Below are positions 1 to 10,610 of a stretch of 50,125 nucleotides of DNA, piece after piece (within the stretch, counting starts at the first letter, position 1; each line of letters starts with the position of its first letter). Source of the stretch: Gnetum montanum (lineage: Eukaryota > Streptophyta > Gnetopsida > Gnetales > Gnetaceae); the NCBI GenBank assembly GCA_015680685.1, contig MNCI01020094.1, positions 522,476 through 572,600 of the forward strand, given 5' to 3'. Below the pieces are notes generated by a model. It was not told where the DNA came from and did no database searches. It worked only from the letters and a program-made list of their open reading frames with translations. A program made the position numbers and the translations under genes.

Positions 1-58
1 GGCAGGACGCAATATCGCGTACGCGATATCGCGGCCCAGTGCATGTCACGTCTCATCA
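1..58 (-). mobile_element. LTR outer end (U3 start), continues left out of window
   Basis: Read on the minus strand, this starts TGATGAG at base 58 and runs through GGGCCGCGATATCGC-type sequence to the window edge. The same order (TGATGA, GGCC, GATATC palindrome) opens the LTRs at 38,650, 46,546, 21,298 (minus) and 50,047, so I call it the U3 end of a related LTR. No polypurine tract lies beyond base 58; the flank is A-rich on the plus strand. It is therefore probably the outside edge of a 5' or solo LTR. The TATA box and the rest of the element would lie outside the window. Confidence 0.6.
9..32. repeat. 24-bp GATATC/CGTACG palindrome, one mismatch
   Basis: The half-site GCAATATCGCGT is followed by ACGCGATATCGC. 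The second half is the exact reverse complement of GCGATATCGCGT, so only one position (G to A in a CpG) breaks the symmetry. The same palindrome is perfect at 50,073-50,096 in inverted orientation. Degenerate clusters of the same units sit in every other LTR promoter in the window. Confidence 0.85.
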
Positions 59-1059
59 GAAACCAAAAAAAAAAGGAGAGGATAAAAAAAAGATGCTCAC
101 CAAGGAGCATTAAACTATGTTAACCTGTAATGTGCATTGGCTAAGCATATTTTTAGTGACAATCCAAAATACTTGCACTTGCAAATTCATAACATAACCT
201 AACTTTTGCAAGCTTCCTAAGTAAAAAGAATATGAAATTAGGATAATTGTATGAAACAAATAAAAAATTATCATTTATTAGCTACTCAAGATCTAATGTT
301 GGTTATAAATCACTCTTCACTTCCCTGTAAATCAAGTTGTCTAGTAGAAGTTAAATAATGGTGCCACATTCTGCTATTTGAATCCACTTGTCTTAAATAA
401 GTAATTACTTCTAGAATGGATAGATAAACATAATGGGTATTACAAATCCCACTTGTAATAGCATTGAAGTTAGCAAAAGGTCCATGAACTGCATTTTTTC
501 CTAGGACAAATTACAGGTCCCATCAATTGTATTTTCATGTGTGGCACATATCATATAGGTTGGCTCAAGGTATTGCACATTCTCTAGCATGTTAATGTCC
601 TTGAAGTACTTCTTAATCCACTATTGATAATAGACATCAATATCTCCGAGAATAGGATTCCTTGAAGCATTCGTTAAGCCCTATGCATTAATGAATTCAA
701 TTCATGGAAGTGATGAATTAAGGATTCATGATTTTGAACATGTTTGGGTATGTGTGCATCAAGAAAAAGTGGGGATAGGTTTGTAGGTGCGGATGTGATA
801 GAGAAAATTTAAATATGTTAGTTTTTTTTTAAAAAAGTAAATCTTATATATCATAAAAAAACATTGTAGAATATAGAATAAGTAGAATGTAAATTCAAAA
901 TATTGTTAATTCTTAAAAATTGCATAGAAGATTGCAATGAAACATTAAGTATTCAGTTTCATATTTGTTATAAAATATTTTATTATATATATATATATAT
1001 ATGATAATGTTAAAAAATTATTTATCTTTTTCCAAATCACAAAAGAATTTCTTGCCAAA
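59..1059. other. AT-rich flank, no gene seen
   Basis: There is an A-rich tract just after base 60, then unremarkable AT-rich sequence and a (TA)n microsatellite near 982-1002. No open frame or family similarity was recognised. The right part may be the 3' flank of the hAT relic, but I could not find its terminal inverted repeat. Confidence 0.4.
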
Positions 1060-3770
1060 GCTTAGAAGTGGTCACATTGTTCAAATTCTAATTTTTAGCC
1101 AATTTTCTCTCCTTGCTCTACTCGAAAGAGTAAGTTTCTAAAACCTACTTCATTTTGAATAGTGTCATTAATATCATTTGCATAGTAGTCATCCTTATCA
1201 AGGATTGAATCATCAATATTAAGATTCATTGCTCCAGGAACATTAACTAAGTCAGTATAATAACTTTCTCAATCATGAACTATTGGAACATCATCATCTT
1301 CTGGATTAACATCCCAACAAAGAGCAGGCGATTACCTATATTTTATTTCCTTTATTTCTTCCAATATAATCATGCTGTGAATAGACACTAATGTTTAGCT
1401 CTTTCTGGAGTAAGACTATTTCTTTTGATACAATGAATGAAAGAATATGTTGACCAATTTCTTTCAGTAGCAGAAAAAGATGAAACCTACATAAATGATA
1501 AAAATAGAAATGAAATGTTTCATTGTTAAAAGATTCATTTTATAAATAATTCAAAACTTCATAAATAAACAAACTCATTTGAAGTTTTAGACCCAATAGC
1601 CTACTAATAATGGTGTTTTAGAGAATGCATAATGATATATAAACCATAATTATTTCAAGTTTTCAAATATAATATTGCATAAATCTATTAAGGAAATTAA
1701 TGCATATTTATATTTGTTATATGTTTAATGAAAAATTGATAGTATTACCTAAGGAAGAAACTTCATTGCTAAAGTTTGAAGTCTACAAGCATCTCCACCA
1801 TCTAGCTAGATCTACTCGAGCTATTCCATCCATATCAAGTATAGCATCTTCATGTTTAAACGCTTTTGTATGTCCTTTAGTAAATTAAAGCCATTCCTTT
1901 CTAATTAAGCTAGCCTAACAAGATGAATATAATCATTTAACATATTCTAAGAAATCTATTCTTACATCAAAATCATCAGAAGGCCTTGTTGGATTTTTAC
2001 CTCTATGTTTTGAAGAATACCACTTAATATTTAATGCATATGCAACCATATGCAATGAGGTAGTTGTAGCATTTCATATTTTTAGAATCAATGGAAGTAA
2101 TTGAGCATTATAAAAATTACATATTTCTCCCAATGCAGGTGTATTTGTATCAGCATAACAAATGAAATCAACAATAGGTTGTAGCATGCCAATAATCCTC
2201 ATACAAGATAACAAATATTTATTTTTAATATGATATAAAGAATAAAAAATAAAGAATTATATTTCAAATAAATTATTTCTTACTTCAGTTATTTCCAACA
2301 CTTATATGATAAAATCTTTTCTCTAACACTATTTCCCATATTTGTGTTTCCTTTCTCCTAGTTCTTCCAATTATTAGGTATAACCATTTTTTGTAATGAT
2401 TCTTGTATCTCTTGCATTCTCTCCAAAATTATGAAATATGAAGCATACATGTTTCATAGAATTTATAATTAGTTTAAAATTAATAAATCAAATCTTTTAA
2501 AAACACACAATATAGATTTTTTTATTCTATTACTTTATTTCCTCAAGCTTTTTGAAAGTCTTATTTTTACTACATTCTCTGAACAAAGAATTAGAATAGT
2601 GATGATTGCAAATAAAAATCTATGTCTTCTACATCTATAATAAGCTTTTTCATCCAATCTATTTTACCAATATCACGAAGTGTATTATTTAGAGAATCAA
2701 AATAACAAGGACTCCAAAATATATTTGGATGAATCATTTCTATCATTTTTGTTACACACCTACAAACATGAGTTGAATCTATTATGATTTGAATAATGTT
2801 GCTTGAACTAATAGCTGCAATTATTGTCTCTAATAATTTGGCTTGAAAATTAGCATCTTTTCTATGATTGAAGCAGTTTGTAGCTTTAAGAAAAAATGGT
2901 CCAAGTTGACAAGTAATTATAATATTAATTAATGGATGTTAATGAATATTAGTCCATCCATCCATTATAACAAAACAACCACTTTGCTGTCAAAATTTCT
3001 TCCATACCTCTAACTTTTTCATGCCAAGTTCATACATCTCATCAATAAGATCATTTCAAATCTTAACTTTAGTTGGAGGGATATAAGATGGGCCTACTAT
3101 ATAAAAATATTAATTTACTAATACTTTTAAATAAAAAATGATAATTTAAATTTTAAAAATACTAATTGCTTCAATGGCACAACAAAATGCTTCTTAGAAT
3201 GAAGGACTATGTGCAAGTTTGAATGGTAATCCATTTGCATAAAACATTTTTGCAATACTAATATTAGCTTTTATTTTTTTCAACTTGAAAATTTATTTTT
3301 GTTTGTTTAACTATTATTTTTGTCGGTTGTACAACATCCTTTTTCTTATTCTTGCTTCCCTTTGTTCAAACACTTATAGTAATACTATTTATCATAGTCC
3401 TTGTTTGGAAGTAGTCATACATAGATTTTTGAATATTAGGATATGGAAATTTACATGCAATAACACTTGTTCCTATTTTATTTTCTAATCTCTGAAAGAA
3501 ATGATGATGTATTCATGTACCACTTACAATGAATTCATGGCTACATACATGACACTTCCATCTTTTGGTTCCACCTCCTCCACTCCTACAAGTGTCTAAT
3601 TATGTTACAAACTATTTTAATGGAGATTTCAAAATAAATCTACCTATTACAAATGGTTTCAAAATTTCCACATTACAATCTAAGACATTTTCTTCTTGTG
3701 AATCATTTTCCTCCAATAAAGTACTATCTATTTCATTCTCATTACTATCCATGTCTTGAATAAAGCTCAT
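1060..3770 (-). pseudogene. hAT-superfamily transposase relic (BED finger, DUF659, C-terminal dimerisation domain)
   Basis: Broken minus-strand frames give hAT transposase parts in the right order. An acidic N-terminus from about 3,770 (MSFIQDMDSNENEIDS) leads to a BED-like finger near 3,500-3,580 (GGGGTKRWKCHVCSHEF, then His residues). A DUF659-like block follows from about 3,100 to 2,540: GPSYIPPTKVK, a CFVIMDGWTN-like catalytic-region motif, then IIQIIIDSTH, NIFWSPCYFDSLNNTL and RDIGKIDW. The C-terminal dimerisation motif lies at about 1,390-1,485 (SATERNWSTYSFIHCIKRNS, then LTPERAKH). Known hAT proteins have this order and length. Many stops and frameshifts rule out a functional protein. 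Terminal inverted repeats and the 8-bp target duplication were not identified. Confidence 0.85.
3500..3580 (-). other. BED-type zinc finger remnant of the hAT transposase
   Basis: The minus-strand translation contains GGGGTKRWKCHVCSHEFIVS with Cys-x2-Cys, followed after a stop by His residues. This fits the aromatic-C-x2-C...H layout of plant BED fingers, which bind the transposon ends. It precedes the DUF659 block, as in intact plant hAT proteins. Confidence 0.65.
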
Positions 3771-3829
3771 CTTTATGATTTTGTGCATATTAATGGTGAA
3801 AATTAGAAAATGAGATATCACTGCCACTC

Positions 3830-4404
3830 TTCAGTTCACAAGAGTTAAAATGAATTTAAAAAAAAGCCACAAATAGATATACTTACCAATTACCCACATT
3901 ACCCTAACTAAAGGTATTTGTTCTTTCTTTTTATGTTTACATAGAGCTTTTAGAAAAATGCCTTAAGGGCTTTAAGACTAAAATGTCATTCAGTTGAATA
4001 AATTTGGAAATGCAAAATAATAATAGAGTTACGGAAAAAATTGAAAATAAAAAATAGTAATAAATTTAAAAATTACAAGATGAAATTTCAATAAGGACCA
4101 GAAGAAAAACTAAAAATTATAGATGGATGTACTTAATAGTTGTTGAAAAAACCCTAATTTTTTGTTTTGTTCTATAGAGGGGTTTTAGAAAACTATTCCT
4201 TATGCATTAAAACTAAAATCTTGTCCAATGCAAGATAGCCAAAAAATGATGTAAATAGAAAGTAGGAACAAAGATTAAACACTAATTAAGATTGTAATAG
4301 AATGATGCCACAATTAAGCAAGGAATTCAAGTCTTAATGAATGCTGTCATGTTGGAAGGTGAGTTGCATAGAGATCCTTCAACATGAACAATTAAGCACT
4401 CAAT
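3830..4404. other. No gene seen; junction between hAT relic and copia fragment
   Basis: AT-rich sequence with no recognisable coding segment. Similarity to the copia gag arm stops at about 4,405, just after the zinc-knuckle region, so this marks the truncated inner end of the minus-strand copia copy. Confidence 0.4.
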
Positions 4405-5120
4405 GTTACAGTCTTTCTTTACATGACCAACTTTACCATAATTCCAACATTTCGGTGGCCTCTTTACAAATTCTTGAGGCTTATTCTTAAATTAAGGCCT
4501 CTTAACAAACTTTAACTATACATCATTTTTCATAAATAATACATCATTTTAAGGAGTAGAAGTTTTCCTTCTTGCTTCCTCAAACAAAATTAACCAAAAA
4601 TATTATCAAAAATAAAGTTGGTAGATGTATTACTTACAACCATCACAAATGTCTCTAATGAATCTAGAAGTGTGTTGAGAAGTGTAATACACTGATCTTT
4701 CTCATCCATTTCCACCCCCATAGATTACAATTGATGGACCAGTGTAGTAAAGGTATTCAGATGTTTTACAATGGTAGTAACTTCAACCATTTTACAATCG
4801 TACAATCATTTCTTCAATAACAACTTATTATTTAGGGACTTTGTTTGATACAAAGTTTGCAATTTATCCCATAAATCTTTAGCAAAAGAAACATTGGAAA
4901 CATTAAGCAATATTAAATCTAAAAGAGATAAATGAATTGTAGTTTTCACCTTCAGCTTTAGCTATTCCACATTCTTCATTGGAAATTTTATTAGGCTTAA
5001 CTCCCAAAATTACAATGTGTTGGTCTTTTAAATGATGAGAGCCTCCATCTTGATCTTCCATAATTCATAGTTGAACCTGTTGAACTTTTTAATTTCAATT
5101 TTGGATAGAGAGTTGGTCAT
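4405..5120 (-). pseudogene. Copia gag fragment (minus-strand copy)
   Basis: The frame begins MTNSLSKIEIKKFNRFNYEL at 5,120 and continues through a UBN2-type gag region (LLNVSNVSFAKDLWDKLQ). It ends at a zinc-knuckle remnant near 4,420-4,460. It is the inverted twin of the plus gag at 6,226. Stops and small indels break it, and the protease and everything downstream are absent. Confidence 0.75.
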
Positions 5121-5170
5121 GATTTTTTTCTATAATTACTTGACAAAATAATAGTGGTGCATGGAACCTT

Positions 5171-5182
5171 GCTCCAATACCA
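5171..5182 (-). other. Copia primer binding site (tRNA-iMet type)
   Basis: The minus strand reads TGGTATTGGAGC two bases after the LTR end. Plant copia elements typically carry TGGTATCAGAGC, complementary to initiator tRNA-Met. The two differ at two transition positions. The same variant occurs at 6,164-6,175. Confidence 0.75.
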
Positions 5183-5184
5183 AT

Positions 5185-5607
5185 TGTTATTATTATTTGC
5201 TTGCACCAATATAATATTAAATTTAAAAGAAACTATAGAAATTAAAAAGACACAAAGTTACCTTGGGAAAAGGCTTTAAAGTGAAAAACCCCAGTAGAAA
5301 ATTGATTGTTTGATAGTTAGCAAAAACATAGCTTCAAAAGATTGAAGCTCAAGGAGAATTTATAAAGGAGGGAAGATGAATCTCAAGCTTATGCTTCAAA
5401 ATATTGTGGTGTCTTGGATGCTCCCTTTGAGCTCCTTATATATTTCTCATGTTACAAAATAAACCCAAAAATAAAAGGGATACAGTAGTTTATTTTGGTG
5501 GGGATAGATACAAGACCAAATATAACATAGAAACAAATAAAAATATAACAAGGTAAGTAGAAATATTTGGAAAAAATCAAGAAATATTTACCTTCATCCA
5601 CCTTATA
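5185..5607 (-). repeat. Copia 5' LTR (minus-strand copy)
   Basis: Read on the minus strand it starts TATAAGGTGGATGAAGG and ends ...AATAATAACA. It matches the 3' LTR of the plus element (10,189-10,610, starting TGTAAGGTGGATGATGG) along its whole length of roughly 420 bp. The canonical TG start has become TA, a G-to-A change. Confidence 0.8.
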
Positions 5608-5718
5608 GTCATCGCCTCCCCACATTGCATTGAAGTATCTTATGAAATTGGCACTTCCCATGGTAGCCAACCATATCATTAACATTGCAACAAAGCAGAC
5701 ACAATGATTTCTCCTCAT
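5608..5718 (-). pseudogene. First-exon fragment of a secreted-protein gene, possibly XTH/GH16-like
   Basis: The minus strand has an ATG in good context (AAGAAAAATGAGG) starting 37 codons. A basic start (MRRNHC) and a hydrophobic core (VCFVAMLMIWLATM) are followed by GSA, a typical signal-peptidase site. NFIRYFNAMWGGDD comes next, and then the copia LTR begins at 5,607. The start of the mature part (aromatic residues, then WG and acidic residues) resembles the N-terminus of plant xyloglucan endotransglucosylase/hydrolases, which remodel wall xyloglucan, but it is too short to be sure. It has no internal stop. A longer minus-strand frame reading on to 5,452 is LTR sequence, not gene. I infer an exon cut by the transposon. 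Confidence 0.5.
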
Positions 5719-6047
5719 TTTTCTTGATTCTCTTCTTCCTTTGTTGTAAATGCATATGGAACCTTGAATTGGAAATAGAGTTTGCTACTTGAGAAACACA
5801 AAGGCTTTTGTCTCTCTCTCTTTGGATTGCTATTTGATGAAAGTATGCAAGAACATTTGCAATTTATAGCTCTGCTAACGTAGCCATGGCAAGGTATGGA
5901 ACAAGATCAAAAACTTTCCAACATCCAATAATTGAAAAAAATGCAAAAATAGTTGTCTTGCCACATGATTTGTAGTAGAGGTGAGTAAAGGTAATGGCAC
6001 TCAATGTTCCTTTGGTCCTTGTATCTCTACTAGGATGAGATCAATTT
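5719..6047 (-). promoter_or_regulatory. Host gene promoter and 5' UTR fragment with TATA box
   Basis: Upstream of the minus-strand ATG at 5,718 is an A/G-rich leader of about 140 bp with a GA run (AAAGAGAGAGAGACAAAAG). Before it is a TATA box at about 5,862-5,869 (GCTATAAATT), a plausible plant promoter distance. Farther upstream is ordinary non-repetitive sequence up to 6,047, where the plus copia LTR begins. This is one of very few stretches in the window that looks like host gene DNA. Confidence 0.55.
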
Positions 6048-6161
6048 TCTACTGGGGTTTTTCACTTTAAAGGTTTTTCCCAAGGTAACTTTGTGTCTTT
6101 TTAATTTCTATAGTTTCTTTTAAATTTAATATTATATTGGTGCAAGCAAATAATAATAACA
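6048..6161 (+). repeat. Copia 5' LTR, 3' remnant (R-U5)
   Basis: It starts abruptly at GATCAATTTTCTACTGGGG and ends ATAATAACA. It matches the 3' parts of the LTRs at 5,185-5,607 (minus) and 10,189-10,610. U3 is missing; the sequence directly upstream belongs to the host promoter fragment. Confidence 0.8.
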
Positions 6162-6163
6162 AT

Positions 6164-6175
6164 TGGTATTGGAGC
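6164..6175 (+). other. Copia primer binding site (tRNA-iMet type)
   Basis: TGGTATTGGAGC, two bases after the LTR end, compared with the usual plant copia TGGTATCAGAGC. Confidence 0.75.
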
Positions 6176-6225
6176 AAGGTTCCATGCACCACTATTATTT
6201 TGTCAAGTAATTATAGAAAAAAATC

Positions 6226-7015
6226 ATGACCAACTCTCTATCCAAAATTGAAATTAAAAAGTTCAACAGGTTCAACTATGAATTATGTAAGATCAAGATG
6301 GAGGCTCTTATCATTGAAAAGACCAACACATTGTAATTTTGGGAGTTAAACCTAATAAAGTTTCCAATGAAGAATGTGGAAAAGCTAAAGCTAAAGGTGA
6401 TAACTACAATTCATTTATCTCTTTTAGATGTAGTATTGCTTAATGTTTCCAATGTTTCTTTTGCTAAAGATTTATGGGATAAATTGCAAACTTTGTATCA
6501 AACAAAGTCCCTAACTAATAAGTTGTTATTGAAGAAATGATTGTACTATTGTAAAATGGTTGAAGGTACTACCATTGTAAAACATCTGAATACCTTTAAT
6601 ACACTGGTCCATTAATTGTAATCTATGGGGGTGGAAATGGATGAGAAAGATTAGTGTATTACACTTCTCAACACACTTGTAGATTCATGAGAGAAATTTG
6701 TGATGGTTGTAAATAATACATCTACCAACTTTATTTTTGATAATATTTTTGGTTAATTTTGTTTGAGGAAGCAAGAAGGAAAACTTCTACTCCTTAAAAT
6801 GATGTATTATTTATGAAAAATGATGTATAGTTAAAGTTTGTTAAGAGGCCTTAATTTAAGAATAAGCCTCAAGAATTTATAAAGAGGCCATCGAAATGTT
6901 GGAATTATGGTAAAGTTGGTCATGTAAAGAAATATTGTAAAGCCCATATGAAAAAGGGCAATGAGAATAATATATCAAAAAGTAATCAAGCCCCTCTTGC
7001 TTAAGAGGGAGATTT
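6226..7015 (+). pseudogene. Copia gag (UBN2-type) with damaged CCHC zinc knuckle
   Basis: The ATG at 6,226 starts MTNSLSKIEIKKFNRFNYEL. The UBN2-like capsid region follows (VSFAKDLWDKLQTLYQTKSL, CKMVEGTTIVKHLNTFNTLV). Near 6,893-6,945 the knuckle reads CWNYGKVGHVKKYC, where C-x2-C-x4-H-x4-C is expected; the second Cys is Tyr (TGT to TAT). Gag would form the particle and its knuckle would bind RNA. Several in-frame stops and at least one frameshift are present. Confidence 0.8.
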
Positions 7016-7029
7016 GTATGTTGTCTCAT

Positions 7030-10000
7030 CTTTTGATCATGCTGATATGCATTCATGATATGTGGACTTGGGTGCATCTCATCACTACACTCCGCATGTT
7101 GTTTGGTTGATTATACATCATCTGATCTTAGAATGGTAAGATTGGGTAATGATGGTTTATGTAATGTCATAGGTTATGGAAAGGTAAACATTCAATTTAA
7201 AAATGAAGCAATTAAATCAATTTCCAATGTATGTTATGTTCCAATACTTACTAAAAATATTTTGTTTATAAGTGAACTGGGTAATGCAGGACTAACTATT
7301 ATCTTTTGAGGTGGAAAATATTCAATACTACATAGTTCATCTCTTTTGGCTTCCAGAATTAAAACAAGAAAGTTGTATAAATTAGAAGCTAATACATTAA
7401 AGCAAAAATTAATTGCATTTGTAGTTATTGATTTAAATTCAAGTATTGATTTTTGGCATAAAAGAATGAGACATCTTAGTAAAAAAGGACTTAAGAAACT
7501 TTACAAGCAAGGTAAATTTAAGCTTTCAAAAGATTCTTTAGATTTCTACCGTCATTGTCTACATGGTAAACAAAGGCATCACAGTTTTCGAAGTAAGGCT
7601 AAATCACTTTAGATATTACAACTTATACATAGCGATGTATGTGAACCAATTAAAGATATTAAAACAAGTTCTCTTGGAGGTGCTATGTATTATGTTACTT
7701 TATTGATGATTATTCTAGAAAGAGCTATATTTATTTATTAAAACATAAGTTTGAAGTATCTGAAAAATTCATAGAATTCAAAGCTTTTGTTGAGAATTAT
7801 TTAGGAAAGAAAATAAAAATTCTAAGAGCTGACAATGGTGATGAGTTTTGTTGAAATGAATTTAATGTTTTTTTGTAAAAAATAAGGCATTCAAAGGCAA
7901 AAGACTATTCTAAGGACTCCTAAACAAAATGGAGTGGTAGAGCACTTTAGTCAAACATTAATGGAATGTGCTAGATGTATGCATAGTGAATCTAATATTA
8001 ACAAGAATTTCTAGGATGAAGTAGTGATGACTACATGTTATCTTATCAATAGATCTACTTCAGTAGCTCTTAATGGAAAAATTCTAGAGGAATTTTTGAG
8101 TGGTAGGTCCATTAATTTAAACTATTTGAAGATTTTTGGTTGTGAAGCCTATGTACATGTTCCAAAATATGATAGGTCCAAATTAGACTCTAAGTTTGTC
8201 AAATGTATTTTTCTTGGCTATGGACATGGTGTCAAAGCTTATAAGCTATATAAACCACAAAATAAAAGGGTTATTTATAGTTGAGATGTCATCTTTACAG
8301 AAAATATGGATCTATGAAGGAGGAATCTTCAAATACTAGAATTCCTTCAAATGATGTAACTCCTATGTATGTGCCTATTGAAATTAATAATGAAAATTTT
8401 GAGGGTCATCCTCGCTTAGCTGGGAATATTGCCCCTAGCAAACAAGATGGTGATAGCATGGTAGATGAAGATACACCACATGAAGAGGAAGAATATAGTA
8501 TAAGTGAACAACAAAGTGAATAGGATCAACACGTATACAAAGATTACCTTCACATTTAGAAGAATATGTTCTATTTACTAAAAATAATGAGCCATCAACA
8601 TATGAAGAGGCATGTTTGTCTATGAAAAATTCAAAGTGGAAATAGGCAATGGATGCTAAAATGTCATCAATTCACAAAAAATAAAACTTGGGAATTAACT
8701 GAGCTTCCATCATAGAGAAAACCCCTTGAAAATAAATGGGTGTACAAAATAAAATCTGGTAATCAATATAAAGCATGACTTGTAGCTAAAGAATTTTCTT
8801 AGAGAAAGGGAATTGGTCATGATAAAATCTTCTCTCTACTAGTAAAATTAACATCTAGAAGATCATTATTGACTATCATAGCTATTTATGATCTTGAACT
8901 TGAACAAATGGATGTGAAAACAACATTCCTCAATGGTGATCTTGAGGAAGAAATGTATATGCTTCAACTTGAAGGATATGAAATTAAAGGAAAAGAGGAT
9001 ATGTTGTGTCAATTATTAAAATCACTATATGTGCTTAAATAAGCACCAAGGATGTGGAATCAAAATTTTAATGACCAAATGATAAATCTTGGCTTTATTA
9101 AAAGTGTAGAAGACTCCTATATGTATGTTAAAAATACAAGTGAAAAATATGTTATCTTGCTACTATATGTTAATGACATGTTCATAGCATGTAATAAAAT
9201 ACATGATATTTAGGAGTTAAAAATTTATCTATCTTATTAATTTGAGATAAAAAATCTTGGTGCTACACAAAAATGTTTTCGCATGGAAATTAAAAGGGAC
9301 AGAGCTAATAAAAGGCTTTGGCTAGGATAGTTTGCATATGGTGCAAATATTTTAAAAAAGATTTAATATGCATGATTGTAAGCCTATGACTACACCCTAT
9401 GAAATTGGTATTAAACTTTCCATTGAACAATGTCCAAAGATAATCGAAGAAAAAGAGCTCATGATTAAGATTTGATATGCTAGTGTTATTAACAGTTCAA
9501 TGTATGCAATGATCTCTACTAGACTTGATATTGATTTCATTATTGGAAAACTTAGCAGATATATGTCTAATCCAAGGAAACAACATTGAATTGCAGTGAA
9601 GTAAGTCTTCTAATATCTCCGTGGTTCTTTAAATTATGGGATATATTATAAAAATGATTCCAATGAACTTTATGGCTTCATTGATGTAGGTTGGGGTGAT
9701 GATATTGATAGTGGAAAATCTACTAGTTGTTATGTGTTTAATATTTTTGGTAATGCTATTTCTTGGAAAATTCAAAAAAAATCTTGTGTTTCTTAATCTA
9801 CCACTAAAGCTGAACATGTTGCTACTAATTTGGAATGCAAAGAGGCTATATGGCTTCAATGAATAATGTTGAACTTGGTGTCACTCAAACTCTGATTAAT
9901 ATTGGCTATGATAGTCAAAGTGTCATAAGCATATATAAGAATCTGACCTTTCATGCTTGAATGAAGCACATTAAAATATAGTATCACTATATATAGAAGG

Positions 10001-10131
10001 AAATTAAAAAGCAAAGGATTCTTCTAAATAAAATATCTATTGAAAAAAATTCTATAAATGTGCTCACCAAGTCAACTCTTGTTAAAAAGTTTCTTTGGTG
10101 CTTATTAGCATTTGGTCTTCTTTTGACCTAA
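7030..10131 (+). pseudogene. Copia pol (protease, integrase, RT, RNase H), degraded
   Basis: The protease remnant near 7,060 reads YVDLGASHHY, so the catalytic DSGA is now DLGA. GAG-pre-integrase (FWHKRMRHLSKKGLKKLYKQ) and an HHCC remnant lie around 7,450-7,570. The integrase core follows to about 8,000 (NGVVEHFSQTLMECAR), then the copia IFGCEAYVHVPKYDRSKLDS block near 8,130 with KCIFLGY. RT spans about 8,560-9,330: LEQMDVKTTFLNGDLEEEMY, LYVNDMFIA (YVDD now YVND). RNase H is at about 9,640-9,860 (GFIDVGWGDDIDSGKSTSCY). The reading ends NVLTKSTLVKKFLWCLLAFG plus LLLT and a stop at 10,131. Catalytic losses and many stops make it a pseudogene. Confidence 0.9.
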
Positions 10132-10175
10132 TTTCCTAAAAATGGTTTGACTATTCTTTAAAGTAGCTTTACCTT

Positions 10176-10188
10176 CAAGAGGGAGAAT
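10176..10188 (+). other. Copia polypurine tract
   Basis: AAGAGGGAGAAT directly precedes the 3' LTR, the expected site for plus-strand priming. Confidence 0.75.
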
Positions 10189-10610
10189 TGTAAGGTGGAT
10201 GATGGCAAATCTGCCTTGATTTTCTCTAGATATTTCTACCTTTCCTTGTTATATTTTTATTTGTTTCTATGTTATATTTGATCTCGTACCTATCTCCATC
10301 AAAATAAACTATATTATTATTTTTTAATTTTTGGTTTATTTTGTAACCTGAGCAATATATCAGGAGCTCAAAGTGATCATTAAAGACACCACATTCTTGT
10401 AAAGCATAAGCTTGAGAGTCATCTCCCCTCTATAAATTCTTCTTGAGCTTCAATTCACTAAAGCTATGTTGCTACTAATGGCCCAAAAATCAATTTATTG
10501 CTAGGGTTTTTCACCTTGAAGGTTTTCCCGAAGGAATATTTGTGTCTTTTTAATTTCTACAATTTATTTTAAATTTAATATTATATTGGTGCAAGTGACT
10601 AGGAAAAACA
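10189..10610 (+). repeat. Copia 3' LTR
   Basis: It starts TGTAAGGTGGATGATGG just after the polypurine tract and ends near GGAAAAACA. It matches the LTR at 5,185-5,607 read on the minus strand. The ATTATATTGGTGCA block near the end is shared by all three LTR copies. The flanking 5-bp duplication cannot be tested because the 5' LTR start is missing. Confidence 0.8.

Larger units (their letters stand above)
4405..5607 (-). mobile_element. Truncated Ty1/copia element: 5' LTR, PBS and gag only
   Basis: It runs right to left: a full-looking LTR (5,607-5,185), a primer site and gag up to the zinc-knuckle region, after which similarity to the plus copy ends. Over several hundred bases it is the near-identical reverse complement of 6,048-6,930. 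It is either a second insertion that later lost its pol half, or a product of inverted duplication of the plus copy's 5' end. Its outer edge at 5,607 cuts into a host exon. Confidence 0.8.
6048..10610 (+). mobile_element. Ty1/copia retrotransposon, nearly full, 5' LTR truncated
   Basis: In order: partial 5' LTR, tRNA-iMet-type PBS, gag with zinc knuckle, protease, integrase, reverse transcriptase, RNase H, polypurine tract and complete 3' LTR. The PR-INT-RT-RH order defines copia. The 5' LTR keeps only its last 114 bp or so. Stops in every domain and loss of key residues show it cannot be autonomous. Its 5' end is the mirror of the minus copy at 4,405-5,607. Confidence 0.9.

Noticed and set aside
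5452-5607. C-terminal half of the 88-codon minus-strand frame (KYFLIFSKYFYLPCYIF...)
   Set aside because: It lies inside the copia LTR, which is repeated at 10,189-10,610. Only the part from 5,608 to 5,718 is gene-like.
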